Positions 1-5,302 of a stretch of DNA of 5,302 nucleotides are shown in pieces. The notes under the pieces were generated by a model that was not told where the DNA came from, made no database searches, and was given only the letters and a program-made list of their open reading frames with translations. Location of the stretch: NCBI GenBank assembly GCA_003170035.1, contig PMZX01000411.1, forward strand, positions 7,491 to 12,792. Reading direction: 5' to 3'. A program made the translations under genes and the position numbers. This DNA is from Myxococcales bacterium. Lineage in GTDB: Bacteria > Myxococcota_A > Polyangia > Fen-1088. The number at the start of each line of letters is the position of its first letter. Position 1 is the first letter of the stretch.

Positions 1-1608
1 CCCGGCCACGCCGACTTCGGCGGCGAGGTGGAACGGGTGCTCAAGATGGTCGATTCGGTGCTGCTGCTGGTGGACGCCTTTGAGGGCCCGATGCCGCAAA
101 CCCGCTTTGTCACGCGCAAGGCGCTGGCCCTTGGGCTGCGGCCCATCCTGGTGGTCAACAAAATCGATCGCCCTGGTTGCGATCCCGACGCCGCTGTCAA
201 CGACACCTTTGACCTCTTCTGCGCGCTGGGGGCCAGCGAAGAACAGCTCGATTTTCCCGTGGTCTACGCCTCGGGTCGCGAGGGCTATGCGGTGAGGGAT
301 CTTGCGCACGAGCGCAAGGATCTGTCACCGATGCTGGATCTGGTCGTGCAGGCCGCGCCCCCGCCGCTGGCAAACATGGACGCACCCCTGGCCATGCACG
401 TGGCCACGCTCGACTACGACGACTATCTCGGCTACGTGGCCATCGGCCGCATGCTCTCGGGCCGCATCCACCAGGGGGAGCGCGCCCTGTGCGTGCATCG
501 CGACGGCAGCCGCGAGGAATTCCGTGTGGCCAAGATCCTGGGCTACCAGTCGCTCAAGCGCTTCGAGCTTCAGGAAGCCGTGGCAGGCGACATCTGTGCC
601 ATCACCGGCATGCACGATCTGACCGTGGGCGAAACCATCACCGAGATCGCCAGGCCGGTCGTGCTGCCTCTGCTGGAGATCGAAGAGCCCACGGTGAAGA
701 TGCAGTTCATCTCGAACAACGGCCCCTTCGCCGGCCATGAGGGCAAGTTCGTCACCTCGCGCAACATCCGCGAGCGCCTGTTCAAGGAGCTGAAGTCCAA
801 CGTCGCTCTGCGCGTGCTGGAGACAGACTCGCCCGACACTTTCGAAGTCCTGGGCCGCGGCGAGTTGCACCTGTCGGTGTTGATCGAGACCATGCGTCGC
901 GAAGGTTACGAGCTGATGGTTTCCCAGCCCCAGGTCATCTTCAAGGAGGGGCCCAATGGGGAAAAACTGGAGCCCTATGAGGAACTGGTCATCGATCTCG
1001 ACGAGGCCTACAACGGCCCGGTGATCGAGGAGCTGGGCCGGCGCGGGGGCCGCATGCAGGAGATGGGACCAGCGGGCGAAGGCCGCATGCGCCTGGAATA
1101 CGTCATCCCGTCGCGCGGGCTCATCGGCTACCGTTCGCAGTTCCTGACCGACACGCGCGGCACCGGCATTCTCAACCACAACTTCACCCACTACGGCCCC
1201 TACGCCGGAACGTTCAAGGGCCGGACCAATGGCGTGCTCATTGCGCAGGATCCCGGCCAGACCAACACCTACGCTCTGTTCTACCTGCAGGAACGGGGAG
1301 CCCTGCTGCTGCCGCCGGGAGTGCCTGTCTATGGCGGCCAGGTCGTGGGCCTGCACGCGCGCGGCAACGACATCATCGTCAACCCGTCCAAGGCCAAGAA
1401 GTTGACCAACATCCGCACCACTGCCGCGGATGAGAAACTCTTTCTCACGCCGCCTCTGGCCCTCACCCTGGAAGCCGCGCTCGAACTCATCAACCAGGAC
1501 GAGTTGGTCGAGGTCACCCCCAAGAACATCCGGCTGCGCAAGCGCATCCTGGACCACAACGAGCGCAAGCGCGTCGAGAAACTGCGCGACCAGGGCTTGG
1601 AGGGATAG
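1..1608 (+). CDS. typA: TypA/BipA ribosome-associated translational GTPase, 5'-truncated
   Basis: This is a translational GTPase of the EF-G-like superfamily that binds the ribosome; in studied bacteria it supports 50S assembly, growth at low temperature and stress responses. The reading frame is open from base 1, so the true start lies upstream. E. coli BipA has about 75 residues before the equivalent of the first residue seen here, so the P-loop and switch I are missing. Visible residues (numbered from base 1) begin with the G3 remnant PGHADF (1-6). The G4 motif NKID follows at 53-56 (bases 157-168) and a G5-like YASG at about 89-92. A beta-barrel domain II spans about 130-215, an EF-G III-like domain about 230-305 containing [12 protein letters not shown], and an EF-G C-like domain about 325-400 with SRGLIGYRS. 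The TypA-specific C-terminal domain (about 400-510) ends in [16 protein letters not shown]. The stop is TAG at 1606-1608. The 535 visible residues plus the missing part match the usual length of about 607. No frameshift is seen. It probably forms an operon with the membrane protein that starts 2 bp downstream. Confidence 0.97.
   Translation, partial: PGHADFGGEVERVLKMVDSVLLLVDAFEGPMPQTRFVTRKALALGLRPILVVNKIDRPGCDPDAAVNDTFDLFCALGASEEQLDFPVVYASGREGYAVRDLAHERKDLSPMLDLVVQAAPPPLANMDAPLAMHVATLDYDDYLGYVAIGRMLSGRIHQGERALCVHRDGSREEFRVAKILGYQSLKRFELQEAVAGDICAITGMHDLTVGETITEIARPVVLPLLEIEEPTVKMQFISNNGPFAGHEGKFVTSRNIRERLFKELKSNVALRVLETDSPDTFEVLGRGELHLSVLIETMRREGYELMVSQPQVIFKEGPNGEKLEPYEELVIDLDEAYNGPVIEELGRRGGRMQEMGPAGEGRMRLEYVIPSRGLIGYRSQFLTDTRGTGILNHNFTHYGPYAGTFKGRTNGVLIAQDPGQTNTYALFYLQERGALLLPPGVPVYGGQVVGLHARGNDIIVNPSKAKKLTNIRTTAADEKLFLTPPLALTLEAALELINQDELVEVTPKNIRLRKRILDHNERKRVEKLRDQGLEG
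1599..1603 (+). promoter_or_regulatory. Shine-Dalgarno for the flippase-like gene, inside the end of typA
   Basis: A perfect GGAGG lies 7 bases before the GTG at 1611 and within the last codons of typA (stop 1606-1608). It supports GTG as the real start of the downstream gene. It also implies translational coupling, because ribosomes finishing typA cover this site. Confidence 0.8.
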
Positions 1609-1610
1609 GC

Positions 1611-2612
1611 GTGAAGAAGCTGATCTGGCGCGTGACCCTCGGGGTTGCCGCTGGCGTGGCTATCTACGTCGGCTTTTCGGTCTGGGCCGGGGCCCGCAGC
1701 GTCGGGCACGCGCTGGCCACTTTCAACTGGACGGTGGCGCTGATAGCGCTCGCGCTGGCCTCGCTCAACTACGGCGTGCGCTTCGTGCGCTGGCACTACT
1801 ACCTGAAGGTGCTCGGCCTGCCTCAGGTGACGGTCGGGCACAGCTTCCTCATCTTTCTGGCTGGCTTCTCCCTTACCGTCACCCCGGGCAAGCTGGGCGA
1901 GGCGGTCAAGGCCCTGCTCTTGCGCGAGTCGCAGGGCATTCCCGCCGCACGCACCGCCCCCATCGTCATCGCTGAACGCTTCACCGATCTGGTGGGTCTC
2001 TTGCTCCTCGCGTGCGTGGGCGTTTTCACCTTTCACGTCGACCGGCGCTTTCTGGCCACCGGGGCCGTGGTGATCGGCCTGGGTTTGGTGGTGGTTTCAG
2101 TCGAGTCCATCGCCCATTTCTTCCTGCGCCTGTCGAGTCGCCTGCCCGGTGTGCGCTCGTTTGCCGACAAGCTGCACGAGGCCTACCAGGCGACCGCCAC
2201 GCTGCTGCGGCCCGGTCCCCTGGTCGTCGCGGTGCTGCTGTCCACGGTGAGCTGGTATTGCGAGTGCGTGGCCTTCTGGGTGGTGGTGCATGGCTTTCCC
2301 GGGGCTGCCGTCGGGATGCAGGCCGGCACCTTCATCTACGCCTCCATGACCGTGGCCGGCGCGCTCTCGTTTCTGCCCGGCGGGCTGGGTGTCACCGAGG
2401 CTGGCATGCTCGCCCTGCTCGGGCAGCTTGGCACGGGAACCGGGCGCAGCGTGGCCGCGGCCGCCACCTTCGTCACGCGGCTGTGCACCCTGTGGTACGC
2501 GGTCATCGTCGGGTTGGTCGCCCTGTTCGTATTTGCACGACGCGCCCATATTCAGATCCAACTCCCTGAAAAGACGGCCGACGCCGACGCCGGCGCACCT
2601 CTCCAAAGGTAG
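1611..2612 (+). CDS. Flippase-like polytopic membrane protein (LPG synthase TM / UPF0104 family)
   Basis: A 333-residue integral membrane protein with a GTG start, a strong Shine-Dalgarno 7 bases upstream and a 2 bp gap after typA. Around eight hydrophobic segments are visible, roughly at residues 4-25, 41-54, 78-92, 117-141, 147-165, 203-226, 236-255 and 280-310. Family signatures are TPGKLGEAVKALLLR (91-105), the ERFTDLVGLL segment (122-131) and LPGGLGVTEAG (255-265). These match the transmembrane domain shared by MprF-type lysylphosphatidylglycerol synthases and the stand-alone UPF0104 proteins, some of which are thought to flip or handle lipids or lipid-linked sugars. The aminoacyl-transferase domain of MprF is absent, so it should not be called a lysyl-PG synthase. 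The substrate is unknown; a role in envelope lipid transport is family-based inference. The length is normal for the stand-alone family. The last 20 or so residues are polar and probably cytoplasmic. Confidence 0.9.
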   Translation: MKKLIWRVTLGVAAGVAIYVGFSVWAGARSVGHALATFNWTVALIALALASLNYGVRFVRWHYYLKVLGLPQVTVGHSFLIFLAGFSLTVTPGKLGEAVKALLLRESQGIPAARTAPIVIAERFTDLVGLLLLACVGVFTFHVDRRFLATGAVVIGLGLVVVSVESIAHFFLRLSSRLPGVRSFADKLHEAYQATATLLRPGPLVVAVLLSTVSWYCECVAFWVVVHGFPGAAVGMQAGTFIYASMTVAGALSFLPGGLGVTEAGMLALLGQLGTGTGRSVAAAATFVTRLCTLWYAVIVGLVALFVFARRAHIQIQLPEKTADADAGAPLQR

Positions 2613-2625
2613 ATCCGGCCAGGTT

Positions 2626-2659
2626 GGAACTGATCCCTTCGGGCCACGGCTAAAGTTCC
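2626..2659. repeat. Inverted repeat after the flippase gene
   Basis: GGAACT (2626-2631) pairs with AGTTCC (2654-2659) around a 22-base loop, and the loop contains a small CCC-TTC-GGG hairpin (2635-2643). It starts 13 bases after the stop of the upstream gene, the right place for an operon end. There is no run of T after the stem, so a classical intrinsic terminator is not supported. Its function is unproven and a chance pairing is possible. Confidence 0.3.
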
Positions 2660-2722
2660 GCGGCCGAGGTGCCGAACACACATGCCATTGGACGGATGCT
2701 CGCGGCGAGCCACCCCCTAACC

Positions 2723-2727
2723 GAGAG
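2723..2727 (+). promoter_or_regulatory. Likely ribosome binding site of the sigma-like HTH gene
   Basis: GAGAG lies 7 bases before the ATG at 2735. An in-frame GTG at 2669 would add 22 residues, but it has no comparable purine tract at the right distance. This site therefore favours the ATG start. Confidence 0.5.
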
Positions 2728-2734
2728 ATCAGAC

Positions 2735-3085
2735 ATGGCAGACGCTTCCCGCCTCAACATCTTTGAGAGTACGCACGGCGCGTGCCGCCGTTTGCCCGGC
2801 CCCTGCCCGTACGCCATCTGCCGCTTCAATCTGACGGCTGAGACGCGCGACACCCGCGGGGCCAAACCCACCCATGCCAGTGAACCGGTTCTGCGCGAGG
2901 CCTGCGCGCTGGAAGCCGCTGACCATGGCGGCATGACCCTGGAGGAGATCGCATCGCGTTTCGCGCTCACGCGCGAGCGGGTGCGCCAGATCGAGCTCAG
3001 TGCCCTGCGAAAGCTCAACCGCCAGTTGCAGCGCGACGCCTGGATAGGCGACGGCCCGGAGCACCAGACATCCAAGGCGGCGTAG
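2735..3085 (+). CDS. Small sigma-70 region 4-like helix-turn-helix protein
   Basis: A 116-residue protein, starting at the ATG preceded by GAGAG; an in-frame GTG at 2669 is a less likely alternative. Residues 68-95, around MTLEEIASRFALTRERVRQI and continuing into a basic helix with LRKL, match the recognition helix-turn-helix of sigma-70 region 4.2, which in true sigma factors contacts the -35 element. Regions 2 and 3 are absent, so it cannot be a complete sigma factor. The N-terminal part carries C17, C24 and C29 in a C-x6-C-x4-C arrangement (CRRLPGPCPYAIC), then FNL. As I recall, relatives of this small family have a CPxxxCRYHL-like segment here, so a metal site is conceivable, but the usual His position is Asn32 in this copy. 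It probably binds DNA or RNA polymerase as a local regulator; the target is unknown. It lies 122 bp after the flippase gene in the same orientation and converges on the methylase gene. Confidence 0.8.
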   Translation: MADASRLNIFESTHGACRRLPGPCPYAICRFNLTAETRDTRGAKPTHASEPVLREACALEAADHGGMTLEEIASRFALTRERVRQIELSALRKLNRQLQRDAWIGDGPEHQTSKAA

Positions 3086-3103
3086 CCGCCTTCTGAAGGC
3101 GGC
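3074..3103. repeat. Two mutually exclusive hairpins spanning the HTH gene stop codon
   Basis: Three 8-base arms alternate: AAGGCGGC (3074-3081), GCCGCCTT (3085-3092) and AAGGCGGC (3096-3103), separated by GTA and CTG. The middle arm is perfectly complementary to both flanking arms, so it can form either an upstream hairpin covering the TAG stop (3083-3085) or a downstream one just after it. Both stems are 8 bp and GC-rich with 3-base loops. No T-run follows, so the structure is an end-of-gene hairpin, possibly a mRNA 3' stabiliser or a weak/Rho-assisted terminator, rather than a proven intrinsic terminator. Confidence 0.6.
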
Positions 3104-3105
3104 GG

Positions 3106-3165
3106 GGCCGGAGGCCGGCGGGCCGAGGCCGGAAACGGATCGGCAGGCCGGAACGGGGACCGGCC
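3106..3165. repeat. Degenerate GGCCGG-rich repeat tract
   Basis: GGCCGG occurs at 3106, 3113, 3127 and 3146, with a GGCCGA variant at 3121 and the reverse complement CCGGCC at 3160. Bases 3126-3144 (AGGCCGGAAACGGATCGGC) and 3145-3164 (AGGCCGGAACGGGGACCGGC) form an imperfect tandem pair. The tract is non-coding and lies between convergent genes. It can fold strongly. It may be slipped-strand duplication or a protein-binding array; nothing here decides between them. Confidence 0.5.
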
Positions 3166-3192
3166 GCTGTGCTAATCAACACGTGATGCCTT

Positions 3193-3224
3193 CCTTGAGA
3201 ACTAGTGCGAAGGTTCTCTCAAGG
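3193..3224. repeat. Inverted repeat at the 3' end of the methylase gene
   Basis: CCTTGAGA (3193-3200) and TCTCAAGG (3217-3224) form a perfect 8 bp dyad with a 16-base loop; the inner GAGAAC/GTTCTC (3197-3202, 3213-3218) offers an alternative register. The right arm covers the TGA stop of the minus-strand methylase gene (3219-3221). No T-run follows on either strand. It may act as a 3' hairpin for the methylase transcript. Confidence 0.45.
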
Positions 3225-5302
3225 CCGTCTCAAACCGCGGCCCGAGCGACGAGAGGAAGGATTTGATGGGCGCCGACCTTCCTTGCCGGAGAGCTTTTTT
3301 CTCCGACGGTATTTTGCACCAGGCTCAGCGGCGTGGGATCCAGCTGAATCACGTGGCGTTTCGGGTCCTTTTCTCACGAACTCATCCATCAGCCTGATGG
3401 CTTCCTCGATCTTCGCCTTGGCCGCATCGAGCATGGCCAATCCATCGCGAACTCGCTCAGTGACCGCCTTCGCCAGTTGGTCAGCGGGCCTGACAAAAGG
3501 CATGTCCAACACGTCTCTGTCTGTAACAGCAGGGTACATCGACGCGGTGGCGTGCCTCGCAAGGAGTCTCCGAAACGAATCTGTCTTGCAATAGGCGAAG
3601 AGCACCTCAGGTGGCAGATCACGCGGCCGCAGGACGCAGAAACCGTTTGAGGCGACAAACGGCACCGCACGTCCTGGTCCAACCAGCGCGACCGTGTTGC
3701 GCTCAGGCCGAACCGTGCTGACAAGGATGTCCCCCGATTGAACCACATAGCTGGCCCGACTGGGCGCATCAGCGGCGTCCATCCTAGTCGGAATCGCGGT
3801 GCCAAGGCGCGCGTCCACAGAGGAGATGTCCAGGTACTCGATTTCGCCTGACCCACGCCGAAATCGTTCCACGCCCCGCGCGACACAGTCGGCGAGGCGG
3901 CTTGCCGACCTCGACGCGGTGGATGCGTGCAGGCGACGGGTCTCATGATCGTAGTACTCCGCATCGAGCCGGTCGTTTTCGACAACCTCCTTGATAGACA
4001 CAGTCTCGGCGGCAAAGGCACCTTCGTCCGGGGGATTGGCTGCCCAACCCAGCCCCTGGGAGAAGAGGAACCGGCTCAGCGTCGCTCCTATCCTGGCGTA
4101 GTCCGACGAGCCCGAAAGGCGCCCGCTACTGTCTTTGCCCGGCTCCTTGCTGACAGCAAATAGAACTGGATAGTCCGTGGGCATTTCGCCTGCGGCCCGC
4201 TCAAGGAAGAGGAGAGAGGTCTTGACCCCGGTGTTGGGAACGAAAGTGAATGGGTGAAGCCCGACGACGGCCAGAACCCTGCACTTTGTCAGCACCCATC
4301 GACGCAGGTAGGACGCGGTTGGGTTCGCAAGGACTCCCTGCGGAAGCACGATGGCCAGCCGCCCTCCGGGGCGAAGCAGGCTCACAGCCCGTTCGAGGAA
4401 CAAGTGCTCACGGCCAACGGTTCCCTTGCGGTTCGCTCCGGCAAGCCGCTGAGACTCGTATGCCGATAGCACCGCGGGTTCGTCGACGTCACCGGCAAAT
4501 GGTGGATTGGTGAGCAAGAGAGTACACGACAGTCGACTCCAGGCTCCCCACCCATCTACCGTGCCCGGCTGACCCGACACCGAGCCAGCCTGAAAGGCAT
4601 CCCACTCGCGCGGATGGTGGCTGACATAAGCGCGCCCGTCGATGCTGTTCGTCTTCGTGATCTTTATCGAGCCGGGGCATATGGCGTTCGCCAGCAAGGT
4701 GGCCACCTTCACGGCTCTGGCTCCGAAGTCCATGCCGAGACAGGATGGGGCCTTCTTGTGGTGGCTAAGGGCGTGTCGAACAGCCTCGAAAAGAAAGCCG
4801 CCCGAACCGCAGGCGGGGTCGATGACCTGATCCTTTGGCTGTGGATTGAGCGCCACCACGCAGAGGCGCACGACCTCTCGGGGCGTAAAGTATTGGCCTA
4901 GCTCACCCTTCGCGTCGCGAGCCACCAATTGTTCAAGGGCAGCATCTAGATGGGAGAGATCTGTGGTCAAGAGACGCCACCCAACCAGCGGACGCATGCA
5001 GCGAGACAGTTGTTCAGCGGTGACCCCAAGCTCCGGCGTGGCGCCGTTGAAATCGGGCCATCGCCTCATTGCTGCCTGGTAGAGCCCCTGGACCTCGCGA
5101 AGAAGACGCGGTGACGGCGGCTGGAGCACAAACCTACGCGGCCTACCCGTCTCTCGTTCTTCGAGTTCGTCGACGAGCTTCGCTGCGAGCAGCTTGACCG
5201 CAACGTCGAATGCGTCCTCCCCCGAATTCGAGACCAAAAGCTGCTCGAATTCCGAGATAGCAGTCCGCGGATCGACTTGGAAGAATGGCAATTCGCAGGA
5301 GG
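3219..5302 (-). CDS. N6-adenine DNA methylase fused to an HsdS-type target recognition domain (5' end open)
   Basis: A type I-like modification protein, with catalytic and specificity parts in one chain. Residues are numbered from a possible TTG start at 5291. The frame stays open to the window edge and no Shine-Dalgarno precedes that TTG, so the real start may lie upstream. Residues 1-130 form a mostly helical region like the HsdM N-terminus (SGEDAFDVAVKLLAAKLVDE). The methyltransferase core has GQYFTP (132-137), AdoMet motif I DPACGSGGF (158-166; bases 4820-4794), a motif II-like GMDFG (186-190), catalytic motif IV NPPF (262-265; bases 4508-4497), PGGRLAIVLPQGVL (308-321) and GVKTSLLFL (355-363). 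Residues about 485-610 form a single target recognition domain with YLDISSVD, SGDILVSTVRPE (519-530) and SNGFCVLRPRD. A helix at about 604-640 resembles the HsdS spacer coiled coil. The Arg-rich tail after about 642 looks unconserved. Predicted activity is sequence-specific m6A methylation. No nuclease or translocase is visible; partners could lie upstream of the gene, outside the window. Confidence 0.9.
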   Translation of the reverse strand, partial: SCELPFFQVDPRTAISEFEQLLVSNSGEDAFDVAVKLLAAKLVDELEERETGRPRRFVLQPPSPRLLREVQGLYQAAMRRWPDFNGATPELGVTAEQLSRCMRPLVGWRLLTTDLSHLDAALEQLVARDAKGELGQYFTPREVVRLCVVALNPQPKDQVIDPACGSGGFLFEAVRHALSHHKKAPSCLGMDFGARAVKVATLLANAICPGSIKITKTNSIDGRAYVSHHPREWDAFQAGSVSGQPGTVDGWGAWSRLSCTLLLTNPPFAGDVDEPAVLSAYESQRLAGANRKGTVGREHLFLERAVSLLRPGGRLAIVLPQGVLANPTASYLRRWVLTKCRVLAVVGLHPFTFVPNTGVKTSLLFLERAAGEMPTDYPVLFAVSKEPGKDSSGRLSGSSDYARIGATLSRFLFSQGLGWAANPPDEGAFAAETVSIKEVVENDRLDAEYYDHETRRLHASTASRSASRLADCVARGVERFRRGSGEIEYLDISSVDARLGTAIPTRMDAADAPSRASYVVQSGDILVSTVRPERNTVALVGPGRAVPFVASNGFCVLRPRDLPPEVLFAYCKTDSFRRLLARHATASMYPAVTDRDVLDMPFVRPADQLAKAVTERVRDGLAMLDAAKAKIEEAIRLMDEFVRKGPETPRDSAGSHAAEPGAKYRRRKKLSGKEGRRPSNPSSRRSGRGLRRP
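3254..3283. repeat. Inverted repeat inside the methylase C-terminal tail
   Basis: AGGAAGG (3254-3260) pairs perfectly with CCTTCCT (3277-3283) around a 16-base loop, the same loop length as the dyad at 3193-3224. The heptamer TTCCTTG recurs at 3191-3197 and 3279-3285. The segment encodes the poorly conserved Arg-rich tail of the methylase, so the structure is tolerated in coding sequence. A role is not shown. Confidence 0.3.
3294..3300 (-). other. A_AAA_AAG heptamer in slippery phase in the methylase 3' end
   Basis: On the minus strand the codons AGA AAA AAG (residues 664-666) place A AAA AAG in the X_XXY_YYZ phase known from -1 frameshift sites such as dnaX. A -1 slip would replace the last 24 residues with 30 different ones ending at a TAG at 3204-3202, beyond the normal TGA. 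The heptamer lies in the loop region of a 6 bp hairpin (3287-3292 with 3300-3305) rather than upstream of one, which is not the usual stimulator layout. Use of the site is speculative. Confidence 0.3.

Noticed and set aside
325..1557. 410-codon open frame on the minus strand across typA
   Set aside because: It is fully antisense to the strongly conserved typA. Its product has no recognisable domain and is typical of the complement of GC-rich coding sequence.
1329..2036. 235-codon minus-strand frame across the typA/flippase junction
   Set aside because: It overlaps two well-supported genes, and its product is low-complexity with no recognisable motif.
2624..2656. Possible -35/-10 promoter (TTGGAA and TAAAGT) before the sigma-like gene
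   Set aside because: The spacer is 21 bases, too long for a sigma-70 promoter, and an ECF-type GGAAC box there has no matching -10.
2669..2734. GTG at 2669 as start of the sigma-like gene
   Set aside because: It would add 22 residues but lacks a well-spaced purine tract; the ATG at 2735 has GAGAG at 7 bases.
3287..3305. T-rich hairpin as an intrinsic terminator
   Set aside because: The T-run lies in the loop rather than after the stem, and the site is inside the methylase coding sequence.
3205..3594. 129-codon plus-strand frame opposite the methylase 3' end
   Set aside because: It is antisense to the recognition-domain end of the methylase, with no family resemblance and no convincing ribosome binding site.
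1..5302. CRISPR array, tRNA, rRNA or insertion sequence
   Set aside because: I saw no regularly spaced repeats, no tRNA-like cloverleaf, no rRNA sequence and no transposase motifs on either strand.

Overview
The window is a GC-rich bacterial fragment with two different halves. Both edges cut through genes: TypA on the left has lost its N-terminus, and the methylase frame on the right is still open at the last base. The protein sequences look proteobacterial. TypA and the small sigma-like HTH protein remind me of GC-rich Deltaproteobacteria in the broad sense (Myxococcota/Desulfobacterota). That placement is an impression, not a computed result.

Bases 1-2612 (+ strand) form a housekeeping-type operon. 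It holds the ribosome-associated GTPase TypA/BipA (5' truncated) and, 2 bp after its stop, a GTG-started polytopic membrane protein of the flippase-like/lysylphosphatidylglycerol-synthase transmembrane (UPF0104) family. The Shine-Dalgarno of the second gene lies inside the last codons of typA, so the two are probably translationally coupled. After a spacer of about 120 bp comes a small + strand gene (2735-3085). It encodes a sigma-70 region 4-like helix-turn-helix protein with a Cys-containing N-terminal segment; its target is unknown.

Bases 3086-3218 are a non-coding gap between convergent genes. It contains overlapping, mutually exclusive GC hairpins around the stop codon of the HTH gene, a short run of GGCCGG-type degenerate repeats, and a dyad reaching the stop of the opposite gene. 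It appears to separate the conserved part from the accessory part.

Bases 3219-5302 (- strand) hold one large gene: an N6-adenine DNA methyltransferase of the type I HsdM kind fused in one chain to a single HsdS-type target-recognition domain. Its base composition is visibly less GC-rich than the left half (hand counts of single 60-base lines give about 53-58% here, against about 63-77% in the left operon), which fits horizontal acquisition. No restriction nuclease, helicase or separate S subunit is visible. Any partner, or an N-terminal nuclease domain of the same protein, would lie beyond the right edge. The fused M-S protein is the best candidate for an unusual system here, but the window alone does not establish a new one.
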